A stretch of DNA of 64,000 bases, taken from Agelaius tricolor. Taxonomy: Eukaryota > Chordata > Aves > Passeriformes > Icteridae. This document shows positions 1 through 12,402 of the stretch, piece after piece (positions within the stretch are counted from its first letter, which is position 1; each line of letters opens with the position of its first letter). Where the stretch lies: assembly GCA_023055355.1 (NCBI GenBank), contig JALJCS010000002.1, forward strand, positions 77,333,001 to 77,397,000. The letters are read 5' to 3'. The position numbers were made by a program, and so were the translations under genes. The notes beneath the pieces are model-generated. The model was not told the origin of the DNA. It saw nothing but the letters and a program-made list of their open reading frames with translations, and searched no databases.

Positions 1-2971
1 CTGTATTAAGTGCTCTCACAAGAACCACACCTTCCCTATATGATTTTAGAGTATAAGAGATTCTGAGGAGTTGAGAGTCTATCTTATGTGAATAAATTAA
101 TTAGATTCATTACTTTTGAAAAATAAAAGTTGAAAAGAAAAGTAATTCTTGTCTATTATATACATCAGAGGCACAAACCAAAACGTAGTTAGGTCTTTGT
201 GCCAAATATTGGCACAAAAATAAATTAGGATGTATTGACAATAAATTCATAAAGGAAGGAAATTAGAAAGTGGCAAATAGCCATCAGAACAATAATGTTT
301 TGCAGCATAAATTCCAGCTATTTTTAGTATATAAATGGGTAAGTAGAATTGCAGAGATGCCTCTAATTACAGCCACCTCTCTCAATAACAGACAATAGTA
401 CTGCCAGTGATAGAGAAGGACTTTTTCAGTTCTGGGTGTGAGTTGCTGTTTTCAACATGTCTGAACTAATTTGTAAAGCTATTTTTAAATATAGAGTATT
501 TGGAGCTTTGCACTGAATCAGATTTCCCAAATACATGCCAATATAAAAATGCATCTTGGAGCATAGGAGTGTTTTATTTTGCCTTAATTTATTTTTTCAG
601 TATGTCTGCTGAAATTACACATTATCATTTTTATGCTGCTAATATTCAGAAGTACTCTGTCAGCTCTGTCAGCAATGTATGATACATTAAGCAAATTACT
701 TGCAATGTAGGAACACTGAAATTATTTGATTGACTAGCATGGGATTCAAGCAGTAATTTAATTTGAAACAATGACAGAAAAATATTTATAGGATAATAGG
801 ACAAAAGATACTGTGTTCTAAAATTTAACATATTGATAAAGATTTTTGCAGTCTTAGATAAAGTAAACAGCTGTGAATCTGAATAGCTATAAATAGACAG
901 AGAATTGTGGTCCTGTACTTTTAATGCTAACTCAACAAAAGTTAAGGTCAACAGAACTCACACATATGGTATTTATCAAGTAAGTTTATTTTATTGCATG
1001 TGATCATATGATGTTACTTTTGCTTAGACTTCCTATAACTCATGTATTCTTCCTTTTCAATTACTAAAGGTAATTTAATAATTCTGTCTTATAAACAAAG
1101 AACAGTTATTGCTCAAATACCAAAGAATTGCTTTGGCAGCCTTAAAGCAGGGTACAAAGGCTGAAGATATTAATCTGCAAATTTTACTGTGGGAATCTAT
1201 ATAATTTCCTGAACTTTATTTTGTGCCATTTGGGAGACCAAAATGTACACTAAAATTTGTTTTGAATGTGATTGTTAATTCTAGTAAATTTAAAATCTGT
1301 GTGCTAAGCAACTTTTGATCTACTGAGTTTCCCTAGTAATGGCTTCTCTACTTCATATGCTATGAAGGGGCTGTTCAAATAATTTTTTAGAATATCCCCT
1401 AATATTTTTCTCTTTTTTTCAGATTTTCAGAGTTGAAAGGACTGATGTGAAAAATTAACTAATAAATATTTTGTGTACTAAAATAGTAATAGAAGACTCC
1501 CATTTGTTGAGAAGCAATTTAGTTTTTCCATCTCTTATTAGACTAGAAGAATCTTCTAGAGATTATAAAACAACAACAACAACAACAATAATAATAATAA
1601 TAATAATAAATACAGACTTTAAATAAGGGCAAAGAAATGTGGCCAAAATTATGTGTCATAAATAAGGTTTTCAACTGTTGTATATAGTAAGAATTCTTGA
1701 GACATGCAAAATGAATGAAATAATAAAATGTAAACTGGGGCTCCAAAGTTGAATATTTCCTCCACAAAAATTCACTTGTACTGTCATATCTATGAAATTC
1801 ACATTCACAGAGAACTTGTGGCACATGAGCAATCTCTTACAGCAACTGAATGCATGTGTTCTCAGTTGTTCCTTTTGCTACCAGAAAGTTTCTGATCTTG
1901 TTTTTCTCCTGCTGTTTTTAGAAATTGAAACCTTAAGGAAGGTCAGACCTTCATGAACAGAAACCTGTCAAAGCAGGCCATGTGTGAGACAGACTTGGCA
2001 ATGCTTCTTAACAGGATTTTGTCTCCAAAAATTCATAGGAGATTATGCAAAGGCAGTGCAACAGTTTTTAGTGTTTACCTCAAATCTTCTCTGCAGCAGT
2101 TTCTTCCCTGTAATTGTAGCAGGTCACCTTCCACATTATTCCTCTGTGACTCCTGCTAGTAACTAACTCCATCTAGAAAATGTTCTCAGTATTCCCCTGG
2201 ATAGTCACAGTGCCCCTGTTTGCAGATATTTGGCTTCATGATACTGGAAAATTCCAATATCACATACCAGATATAGCTGTGATTTTTATCTTTACAGTAA
2301 GAAACAAAATGTTCTCTCTTCTCTATGATGAGTCAGAGGCTGATGGTTGCTATCATTGCTTACCTTTTTTTCTCAAGAGCAAAGAAGCCCATGTTTCTTG
2401 ACTACCTCATCATTCCTGGCTTCTTTCTGTCAGATATTATCAACTGTTTTTCTTTTTTCTTTTTTTCTGTTATTCCCTTGCCATTTAAATACTTTGTATA
2501 TGTTGCAATTCTATAATAATTTAGGCAATACAGTTTCTCTCCTGAATTCTATGAGAATGGGTCTCAGTTATTTACATGGTTGTCAAACTTGTTTCTTGTT
2601 TGTTCATTAAACTATGAGTGTTATTATTTTAAATTTTATTCAAGGGGGAAAAGATATTATTTACTGTCCTCATCATCCTAAATGGAACATAGGAACTCCT
2701 GAATTTATGAGCAAATCAATCTTTCCAAAAGAGGTTCAGAACCCGTATATAATTTCAGCAGAAGAGAATTTCTGTGTACTAACAGAAGTCTTTGAACATC
2801 TAATATCTTGTATATAATGATTGGATCCATATGGGATAATGACAGCAGTAAGAGGAAAGCTTTGAACTGAAGAATAAGCACAAAAAATTGGTGCTTCTTA
2901 GAATGGAAAAACCACAAGACAAATGCCTTAATAACGAGTTCCCCTTCCTTTGATGATGAGTGGTCCTCTTT
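1..2971. other. AT-rich non-coding stretch
   Basis: No gene is supported here. Open frames are short, overlap on both strands and show no domain. The only structured element is the CAA/TAA microsatellite at 1571-1610. No repeat family was recognised. Confidence 0.7.
1571..1610. repeat. compound (CAA)n(TAA)n microsatellite
   Basis: About six CAA units run directly into about seven TAA units. The switch from CAA to TAA is what one C-to-T change (on either strand's reading) spread by slippage would give. The minus-strand open frame across it encodes only runs of Cys and Tyr and is not a gene. Confidence 0.95.
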
Positions 2972-3254
2972 AGATTTTATTGCTGGGCATGACATAATTT
3001 GGTATGGAATTTCACTTTGATCAGTTTGGGTCAGCTGTCCTGGCTTTGTCCTCTCCCAACCTCTTGCCCACTTCCAGCCCACTGGCCTTTGGGGAATGTG
3101 GGATTTAGTGAGACAGCCTTGATGTGTGGAAGCAGTGCTCAGCAGTGGCCAAAACTGGTGTCTCATCAGCACCATTCTAGCTACAAAATACAAAGCATAA
3201 CACCACAAGGTCTGCTATGGGAAAATTGACTCCTCATAAACCAGATCCAATGCA
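2972..3254 (-). mobile_element. ERV-type LTR remnant, copy 1 of 3
   Basis: The segment matches, by eye, an LTR type widespread in bird genomes. It has the pattern TGGTATGGAATTTC, then CAGTTTGGGTCAGCTGTCC and CTGGCTTTGTCC, later an AGCAGTGCTCAGCAGTGGCC block and a GAAAATTGACTCC end. Read on the minus strand, this is the upstream (U3) half of the LTR. The promoter-proximal and polyadenylation half is missing. No tRNA primer site, gag, pol or env frame lies on either side, so this is a fragment and not part of a provirus. The family is inferred from memory of bird repeats; subfamily not assigned. Edges are good to about 15 bases. Confidence 0.75.
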
Positions 3255-3879
3255 ATCTCCATGCCTTATTTCACACACTTTACATCATATTCAGGTCCCA
3301 CAGAATTTAATACATTTATACCCCTTCTAGATATAATTTTGGATCTAATCCTCTTTATTGAAACAACTTCTTAGCAACTTAGATTATTTTGTAGATTTAA
3401 ACCACTTTCATACCCAACATACAATTTTATACATTCTCATTAACTGCTGCCCTTAAAGGATAGTTATTCTCCTGTTCTACTCCTTCTAGTTTTTATAAAA
3501 GCAGGCATAAACTTGGGCACAATAAGTCAGGATGGGTGCTCAGGACAGGAGAGCAACACATTTGAGTGGCAATCACTAACATCAGCTTGGCTGGGGTCTT
3601 TGTATCAATCACTGGATCACTGTTTGTCAGTTCTGCTCATTGCTCCTGTATTACTTCCTATAAGATATAACTTACATCACAATTCTCCCCCAATGAGAAA
3701 CAAGGATGAGGGTCTCCCGATCCTTGCACACTACCACAAAGTACACCCAGGTCCTTGAGGGAAGAGAATCCCACTAATGTTTGTCTTTTCCCAAGAGAGG
3801 AGTAATCAACACTACCTTCCTTTATTATTTGTGTGCAACAGGAACCTTAGCTCCTCCTACACTATGTAGGGGTTTTGTT
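3255..3879. other. non-coding, unassigned
   Basis: No recognised repeat or gene. It lies between the LTR remnant and the zinc-knuckle fossil, so it could hold more of the fossil element, but no domain was recognisable in its translations. Confidence 0.5.
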
Positions 3880-4025
3880 CGGGCAGGGCACAATTCTGAA
3901 TTCTGTTGTAATTGTGGGAGTTGTGGCACTTGGCATCTCAAAAATAAGTGTCCTACATATGGCAATGACTGCAGATCCTGAACACAGATGGGCATGCTGC
4001 AAAATTATGCAAAGAAATAAAGTGC
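3880..4025 (+). pseudogene. fossil retroelement frame with two zinc knuckles, Ty3/Gypsy-like
   Basis: In one plus-strand frame, 3913-3951 reads as a CCHC knuckle with spacing C-X2-C-X3-H-X4-C: Cys codons at 3913, 3922 and 3949, His at 3934. A Pro-Thr-Tyr-Gly linker follows and leads to a further Cys at 3970. The second knuckle is broken. Its second Cys position (3979) is TGA, and its His (3993) and last Cys (4008) lie in another frame, explained by a single-base loss between 3982 and 3992. Allowing for this, it has standard C-X2-C-X4-H-X4-C spacing. The unusual X3 first knuckle followed by a CP-x-YG linker is, from general knowledge, typical of Ty3/Gypsy-type gag-pol proteins and not of bird ERV nucleocapsids, which use X4. 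Flanking protease, reverse transcriptase or integrase regions were not recognised. The copy is dead and old. An unrelated host zinc-knuckle pseudogene is the main alternative. Confidence 0.5.
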
Positions 4026-5823
4026 ATATACTCAGAAAAATTGAAATTGGAGCTGTAATTATGGCACCAAAAGAGCCACCTATTCAAACTCTACCCAGTA
4101 CAAATACTAAGGATAATAAGAAAAATTCTCTTACTGGCAAAGTTCAGACAGAAATCCAATGTCAGAACATAACTACCATAATAAACAGGTATAAACCCAG
4201 GGAAAGGTGGGGCAGAACAACCACAGCAACAACAAAAATCCAGAAATATAACTATCAACAGGCAGCTAAATTTCTCTTTAGAATAGTCAGCCTAGGTATA
4301 TGGTGAAAACCTAATTATTTGGAACTGGTAAAACTCCTAGACATTATAATATTGTAGTGACATAAAAGAGAAATGGATGATCTAATACATGCTTCCATCT
4401 TAATTTTACATTTCTAACCCCAGTGATTTTATGCCTTCCAAATTGCAGGATCTTTGGTTTTTTTTTTACTTTGTAGTAAAGTATTTGGAATCAAAACACT
4501 GTAAAGTTCTGTTATTCCTACTAGAAGAGGAACATAAATAATTTGCATTTTTCTCTTTCTATCGGTAAAGGCTGTGTTTATTACTTCACAAGCACAGAGC
4601 ACAACCACTGTCTGAAAAACCAAAGCATCCAGAAACAACGTGAGATTATGATGCCTATATAAGATTTTGGATTCTTAAATACAGAACATTGTTTCTTAAT
4701 GATGTCTTTCTCTTAACATCTATAATTTTCTCTCACTTATCTCACAATTTTCTGGGTTGTTTTTATATTTGTGCTACAAATAAATGGCCGCCATACTTTC
4801 TCATTAGACCTTTCCTCTCAACCATGTTCTGCAGTACTGCTGATGCTCTAAACATGAGGTCTATCTATTCTGCTTTTCTGTGCTTATTTCACAAAGGACT
4901 AGGAGCACAAATGCTGCCTCAGTCTATGGAGCTGCTACCAAATCTTCTTGGAGATTAGATGTACCTAAAGGACTGAACTAAATCCTTCAAAAATACAGAG
5001 AGGCCTTCTAGGAAAACACAATTAGTATAAATTGTGTGTAGAGTGGGAAAAAACCCCTGTAAACAGACTAACTCACTGATTGAGTGATGCATAGAAAGGC
5101 ACAGGTAGAGAAAGTGGATGTCTCATCAATTTGAATGACACTGAAACATACATTACAGAGTTCTTCACACAGATTGGTGATGGCCATATGACCAGCCTCA
5201 TTATCCAAAGGAACAGGTTAAATGCATTCCTACCATGTGACACCCTACATGAGGGAAAAGAAGCAATGTTTATTCTTTCTACATTAAAGAAATCAGCAAA
5301 TAAAATATAGAATGATACCTGTAAATAACCATTCTCTCTTCTTCTGGACCCAGAAAAATTACATTGTCTGTGCAGTGGCATATCTGCAGTCAGAAGAAAA
5401 ATAATAAATAGCTTTACTGAACTGATAATCTGGTAGGAGAGTGATATGGACTGGAAGTCTTTCATGCTAGAAAATACTGAACTTTTTTTCTCACCTTTTG
5501 TGTAAGTGTTTTTATACAAAAAGCACCATTGATACCACAGCATTTTTCCACAATGTTAAATAAGATTAACAATGGAAATATAAGATATGTAGCACCCATA
5601 ACAACTAAGAGGTTATGTTCAAAAGTTTCCATTATATTGAGTGCCTCCACCTCAATGCGGAATCCAAATTAGATTCTGATGGGACAAAAGTAGTGAGCAC
5701 ATGCATAGACAAAAACAAAAATCTAGGCAAACAGAGAATTTTAAATTAATTAAATATAGATACCTTTGCTTCTGACAGTAGCTAAGCACAGAATTTAATA
5801 ACTCTAGTTTTTTTTTTTTTTAG
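4026..5823. other. non-coding, unassigned
   Basis: No repeat family or gene was recognised. A minus-strand open frame of 156 codons at 5073-5543 has no domain and no matching splice structure. The first few hundred bases may be part of the same decayed element as the zinc-knuckle fossil. Confidence 0.6.
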
Positions 5824-6015
5824 CCCTCTCAGTACTGCCTGTGATCCTTAATTGTTCCAACTGTAATTGCAGGCTTTCAGCAGGTGCTTTTCCTGGAATA
5901 CCTTGGAAAAAACAGCACCGTGTATCTGGCAGTGCCACATGCAGACTCAGATGTGGAGTGACAATTTCCATCACATCCAGTTTACTGAAAAAACATGGAA
6001 AAGGGTGTGTGATAT
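5824..6015 (+). other. exon-like block (candidate only)
   Basis: A run of about 15 T ending in TAG sits immediately upstream, and a strong donor GTAAGT is at 6016-6021. The 192 bases between have no stop in one frame (codons start at 5826) and are a multiple of three. Both bounding introns would be phase 1, the arrangement usual for extracellular modules. The encoded 63 residues contain seven Cys and an Asn-Cys-Ser sequon near the start. I do not recognise the protein. The opposite strand is also open across the block, which weakens the case, and chance matches of this quality are expected in 64 kb. No neighbouring exon was found. Confidence 0.2.
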
Positions 6016-7070
6016 GTAAGTAGAACATACAAAACAATAAAATTAGGCATAAGTGTACTTTAGAGAGTACAAATATGTTCCATCTTGCTTATCTTCAAAT
6101 ATCTAAAATTTTATGATCAAATTTATCCTGGTTCCCTTTGTAGTCAATGGAAAACAAAGAAAACATCCAGAAGGTCCAACTTGATTCATGTTAGTTATGT
6201 ATTTTCAGTTAAAATGTATCCCTCCTGCAAGTGAAATTTTCTTGCCTCTGATTTTAAGTGTGTTACCAATTCATAATTAAGCAGTCCAAAGTTAAAAATC
6301 TCAGTTTGGGCACTAAAATCCAAGCCATGTGTCAGCCTGATGAAAGGCAAGGTATAAAATGCTCCCAAAAGACATTTGCTAATTGCTAAAAAAATCTTCA
6401 AGATTCTTATTCATAGCCAGCAGAACTTATTTTCAAATAGTTCACCAAAATGTAGTTTCAATTACATGTGTATTGTTTATTGTAGGATGCAATTTTGGTT
6501 TTTTGCCAAGAGTAACTGAAAAGCTATTTCATCTGTGTCAGTGTGGAACAGCAATGTCATCTGAAATCTAATGACCTATTAAATATAGGTATTTACATGG
6601 GGGTTGTCCAGCCCTGCCCACATATATACTTTCTTGACTGCATACCTTACTCAAAAACATTAAATATTATAGTATTTTCTGTTGTGTTTCCTTTTTAAAT
6701 AAGCCTTGTATCATTAAAAAAGGTTCTGATTGCCTATTTTCTAGCCTTTTCTTAGTTCTCTGGTACATTACACTGCAGAAATGTTTGGGATACTCAGTGT
6801 ATCCACAAAATGGCAACAAAGGAGGAAATGGAGAATGTTAATGGATATTGTTTCCAAGGAAACAAAGCACCAGAGAATATAAGAAAGCCAAGAAGGATGT
6901 AATGTTTTTCTTCAAGAAAACAAGGGAATAGAGGAAATGGAGAGCTAATGAATAAATGACTTAGGTAAATAATCATTCACTTAAAACATTATTGTATCAA
7001 AACTGTTGAAATGCTATCACAGAGATGGTTTTGCCTTATTTTCAACCACTGCCTTAGTTTCATCATTTTA

Positions 7071-7107
7071 TTCTCCTTTCACAGTGCCTTGTATTGTGAA
7101 AGGAGAA
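7071..7107. repeat. perfect inverted repeat, 13-bp arms, 11-base loop
   Basis: The left arm TTCTCCTTTCACA (7071-7083) is the exact reverse complement of 7095-7107. No transposon ends or duplicated target site are visible around it. Confidence 0.9.
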
Positions 7108-7808
7108 ATGGCATTCACTGCTTATAATATAATACTTAGCAATAAATGGTTTTTTTGTTAAAGACATTATCAATTAACATACTTTTTGATTTTTGAAACT
7201 GAGTCTTTACTGAATAGGAAGGAGTTCCAGTATATTAAATTGGGCATTGCGATAGGGTGGCAGGAGGGAGGTGGAGAGAGTAAAGGAAAAAAACTCAGAG
7301 CCTGTTAAAATCTCTTGCACTTTTTAGATATGTCTGCCTCAAATAGAAGTCAAAAACATGTTCTCAGCCTAGATAAACTGGTTCATCTCTCAAGATTAAC
7401 ACAGGTTCTGATGTTTTACTATCAAATAGATGTAATATTCTGTCATCCTAATACCCAGAAATTTGGAGCTTAACAATTTTAGCAATCAGATTTCTACTTT
7501 CTGGAGCAAAAAGTTTGAGTGCATTTGTAGACATGTTTAGGCTGCGCTCACAATTTTTATGTGTTGTTTGCAAATACTTTAACTTCAGACAGGTTTGAAA
7601 TGACTGACTGAACAAGATTAGATTTGACCTTTATAAGTATAATTGAATTTTTGACGGAAAGGCAAGTGACAGTTTTTTTGTCCAGCCAACTTAAGGTTGA
7701 CTGAACAGTAATTTATAAAGTGTTTTTATCACACACACTAAAAAATCAACTGAACAGCATTACTGGGAGGAAGTTAAAGGAGAAATAGACTATTACTTAA
7801 GAAATTTG

Positions 7809-7846
7809 AACTTTCCCTCTCCCTCCCTCCTTCCTTCCTCCCCAGC
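7809..7846. repeat. pyrimidine-rich CCCT/CCTT tract
   Basis: An uninterrupted C/T stretch built from CCCT and CCTT units. It is simple sequence with no sign of function. Confidence 0.8.
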
Positions 7847-9568
7847 CACCCGAAAAGAAATGCTGCGGTAGAAAAATTAATGATGGAGGCTCTCTGGGAT
7901 CCTGAACTAAATCTATCCCATGAAAAAGTAAATAATCTAGCCATGGTGTGACTATGAATTCTGACTGTTTCCAGGATGCTTCCATTTTAACTTTTACAGG
8001 TGCACTTTTGAAGCCAGTCCCCCAACTGGTCACATCTACTGCTTCATTCACATTTCTGTGTGAAGACAATTTATAAATTAGCAGCTGATGAAAACATTAT
8101 CTGTCATTTCCCAACTCTACTAAGAAAGAGCCTAAATTTACATCTATTTCCCTATTTATATAGTGCATATGACATAAAGCTACTGGACACAAAACTGCCA
8201 TTTGTTTATGAAAGTTATGTAGCAGAAGCTATTAACTGGGCTTCTCTGTATTCATAAACAATTTAAAAAGTAGAGGAGTTATTTCACTTTACCTGTCTTG
8301 GATACATGGATGTGGTAAGGTGCATTCTCCACATCACTGTGTTTTTCACTAAAAAGATTTAGTAAATATTTCTATTTAAAAAAACAGGTCAATTTCATAC
8401 TTTAGGTCATCAATACTTCAGGGTTCCCCATTTTTTAAAAAAAATCTTTGATAGAAGCAGGCTGGCAAGATGAAGGAAGGTACACTTTGGGAGAATAGAG
8501 AAGAAGAAACGTATTTATTTTAGATTCTGTTAGTCAATTTCTCATGTTTAAGTCATGCTTGTTTATGATGCCTGTGTGTGTGTAAAGTGTCCTAGCTAAT
8601 TACACATCAGGACCAAACAGAAGAATGGAGGAAAACATTTTATGTTTATCAGAGTAAATATTTATCAATGATTCTTAAATACTTTTCTTAACTTATTCAT
8701 TTTAATGGGTAAAGTTATCTTAACTCAAAAGGAGACTTTCTCTGAGAAACTATTGCATTTTGGGGAATTCATTTGGAAGCAATTACCAAAGTGCTGAATG
8801 CTCAGTTGTTGAAACCCAGTGAAAAGATGAATGTAGATTGTTTTATGAGAGATTCAATAGAGTCAGTATGAATGATCCAGAAGTTTTATATTAGGAAATA
8901 CTATAATGTTCCAGTTTAAAATGGGAACTTTTTCAGTTTCTCAAAATATGCGGAATTTATTATGTCTATGTATAAAACATAAGTGCAAAGGTGGAGATAA
9001 TATTTTTCTTCTATAAGTACACTGATGTATTTTATAAATACTTGAAAAGATTATGTAAAAGGTGAATTTCAAATTAAAATTTAATTAAATTTATAAAAAG
9101 TTCTTGTGAGTTTATTTCTATCAAAAAAGGCATATTGGAATTTAGTAAAGCCAATAATGAGAATATTTCAATAATGTGTCAAATAGTTGAGGATTTTAGC
9201 AAAACTGTATTTTATTTTTTAAAAGATGCAAAGAAAGTTTTTCCTATGAAGCATTGCTCTTTCACCCCTCTTTTAATCTTATGCAGCAACACTTATTTTC
9301 TCTCCAAATTTTTCTTCTCCAAATTGTCTTTATTTCATCAGTGTTTTCTTCTTTTTCTCATAATTTCTCATAATAGATTGCCTCTATAAATAATATCAGA
9401 TACCAGGTTAGTCACCTGACTAAAATATTTATATTTTCCTTTTCTCATAATCTCCCGTTCTGCTTATGGTTACTGACTTTTGATTATCTTTCCAGGTTCT
9501 TAAATAGCAGTCTGTGGAAAATCAATTAAAAAAATAAAAGAAAAGAAATAGTGAATATCCAATATCTC

Positions 9569-9618
9569 GTCTCAATTTAAAGAACTTCTTATATTTAACA
9601 AGTTCTTTAAATTGAGAC
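9569..9618. repeat. perfect inverted repeat, 19-bp arms, 12-base loop
   Basis: Positions 9569-9587 are the exact reverse complement of 9600-9618. After one mismatch, four more pairs extend the stem outward. The perfect pairing in otherwise decayed DNA suggests a recent origin or local correction. It is not flanked by transposon features. Confidence 0.95.
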
Positions 9619-11872
9619 TAGATCACCCACTTAACTGTATTTTCATTCTTAAACAAGAATTCAAAATCTGACTTGGAAAACCTGCTAGACATAATCATAT
9701 ATTTTGGTGTTATTCTTGAAAAGGAATATTTGATTTTATTCTCTAGTAATGGGAAAATATAATTTCATTCCACTATTATTTCCAAAGGTTGCTGTATTGG
9801 ACTGTATAGTGTGCAGACTCGCATTCAAAGTGCAGTTTTTAATCTCAAAGGCGCAACAGGCAGATTTAAAAAAGCAATGGATTTCAAAATAGCAGTCAGA
9901 GGTAGAAAGTCACACCTAATGAAGGAAGATTCACAGTTTGCATTTTAGAGTGTATTGATTGTTCTGCACTCTCAAGGAAGTGTGTGAGACAGCTACTGAG
10001 AGCATGGAAAGCACGCTGAGTGTTGCTGGGTCTTCCATAAAAAGAAATGTGTGCTCTGCAGCACTTGGTTCTGAAGTTTCAGAACTTCTTCTTCACTGTA
10101 AATATTTATTGTTTTGTGAGAAAAATGAGAGGAAAGGAACACTGGTATAGTAGAAGGCAGTACTTCTTCCTTGTTTCCCACGGGTATTCAGAAGATTTGG
10201 GCTGGCGTATTTAAAGTATGTGGCTTTCATGAGAAAAATTGGGCCAAAGACTTCAGGTTTACTCAAATATTCAGAGTTAACATGCTTGAATTTGCCCAGA
10301 AAATTGAAATATTTGGGAGAATAAAAATAGTTTCTTAATTCAAACTGAATATTTTAGATCCATACTTAAATCTCATAATAACAAGATAGATAGAATAGAG
10401 ATTGGCAGGCCTTAATGGACATATGTTTTTATGCTTAAACCAGCTTCTAAAATCAGTAAATACAGAAATAATTTTTTTAAACATAAGTTTCTACTAATGG
10501 CATTCTGATCTGAATTCACCAGCAGAAACTCAAACTCAGGGGACTTTGAAATCTTTTCTCTCAAAAAATTTGCAATGTTAACAAAAAAATGCATGAGACT
10601 GAAACATGGTGAAATAAGCAATGTGTGAGGTCAGTCCTTGTCAGTGTATTCACTAAAGGATTTACATTGGAAGAGCTTCGGTTTAAGCCTTTATAAAACC
10701 CAGATAAACAGCACAGTTGGATAACTGGACTTTATCTTCACATTCAGCTGTTTACTGGCCAGCCTTAAAACAGTTTCATGAAACTTTTGTAGAAAGTTGG
10801 GCTCAGATATTTGGAGAATTTGAATAGAAGCCAATGTTTCTCTTTTAACACCTTGCTTCTTTGAAGTATTGACATGTATATTGACTTTTAAAAATTCTTT
10901 TGTGAATTTCTAGAAAACTTGTGGGGCTTTCCTACAGTGCTTTACATGAATGAGCACTTATTGAAAGGAAATGAAGCTTTATCAAGCAGGACTGATGTTT
11001 ACAAGAACCACAAAAGCCTGTTGGAGTTTCTGATATAAAATGGTTTCTTCTGTGTGAATACTATGGTAAGTTTCCAAAATATTTACAGAACTTCAAACAG
11101 TTCTATTTGCAATAACATACTCATGTTTTCTATGTTCAAGTGGGAATAAAGCAGGTAGAAACAAATGCTATTTATACATTGTCCATTTTTATAAATTGTA
11201 ATTTTTTTCCTTCTTTTGAAATTATTTAAACTCATTTTTAAATCTTCTATTAAAGTACTGCTGCGATTCCTTCCTGTAATGAGGTACCACAAACATACTG
11301 ACAAATATTTTGCTTGTCTTACAATGATTTAATGCTGGAAATACAATTTTGATTCTTTATATTCTGTCAGAAAAGTCTGAGATTGGACAAAATTATGACT
11401 TTCAAATGCTAGATTCATAATGTTTGTAAGTTCTCTTCATCTCTCCTTTGAATGTCTAGGTTGACTTGGTTTTGTTTTTTTTCTCTCACAACTATTATGG
11501 ACACTTGCTCATTGTTAAGAAGGTGTTGTTTCAGACTGCAGTTGTACGACGAATGCAAGTAAAATTGTAATAATTAGGAGCTATGAAAGTTCCCTTCCTA
11601 GTGTATAAAGTTTAGTTGATTTGAGCTATGGCAAATTAGGACCTCTAATTTATTTTAGCATGACTAGAAATGTACCGTGACTTGGGTTAAGTTAACCAAC
11701 CTTCATGAGAGTACCTTGTGCTTTGAATTTATTCTGTGTTGTGTAATGTTCCTTGTAATTACTAGTGTATCATCTTTCTCCATTTTAACACCTTTTCAGA
11801 ACAGAACATGTCATGGTAAGATATTTTAAGTTATGGATCTACTTAGTTATTGACAGACATTAAACACGGTGC

Positions 11873-12402
11873 CACAGAACCACTGAACAGGTTGGATTGG
11901 AAGAGACGTTTAAAGATTGCTAACTCCAGCCACCCTGCCAAGGGCAGGGACACCTGTCAACACATCAGGTTCATTCAAGTAATGACCAATTTGTCCTTGA
12001 ACTCTTCAAACAAAGGGGCATCCACAACCTCTCTTGGCAACCTGGTGCAGTGTCTCACCAGACTTTTCCTAAAGAGTTTCTTCCTTATGTCTGGTCTAAA
12101 TTTACCCTTTTTCAGTTTATATTCATTGCTCCTTGCCCTGACACTACAGGCCTTTGTTAAAAACCTCCCTCCATCTCCCTTTCAAGTCCTGTTTAAACCT
12201 GGAAAAACCATAATAAGGTCCCTGTGCTGTATTTCCTTCTCCAGGCTAAACCATCCACTCTCTTTTAGCCACTTTCTTAGGAGGTCTCCAGCCCCAACCT
12301 TTTTCATAGACCTCCTCTAGACCTGCTACAACAGGTTGCAGATTTTTCTTTGTTCTGGGGATGCCAGAACTAGGTGCAGTGCTCCTAGTGCAGTCTCATG
12401 AT
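11873..12402 (-). mobile_element. CR1 LINE, 3' part (5'-truncated)
   Basis: The plus strand shows the reverse complement of the CR1 3' end. It starts with CACAGAACCACTGAACAGG and GGTTGGATTGGAAGAGACG, continues through the CACCCTGCCAAGGGCAGGGA block and the GGGGCATCCACAACCTCTC block, and ends near the TGCAGTGCTCCTAGTGCAGTC block. The length of about 530 bases covers the end of the reverse transcriptase ORF and the 3' UTR. The 156-codon plus-strand open frame over it is antisense and meaningless. The copy is moderately diverged. Confidence 0.93.

Larger units (their letters stand above)
6016..11872. other. AT-rich non-coding stretch
   Basis: No gene or transposon was recognised. It contains two perfect hairpins (7071-7107 and 9569-9618) and a short pyrimidine tract (about 7809-7846), listed separately. 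Confidence 0.65.

Noticed and set aside
2705..3208. Minus-strand open frame of 167 codons, the longest in the window
   Set aside because: It runs through the LTR remnant into unrelated unique DNA, has no domain, and its frame follows from low stop density in the LTR.
5073..5543. Minus-strand open frame of 156 codons
   Set aside because: No recognisable domain, composition like translated AT-rich DNA, no convincing splice sites or promoter.
11850..12320. Plus-strand open frame of 156 codons
   Set aside because: It is antisense to a CR1 3' end; the repeat explains it fully.
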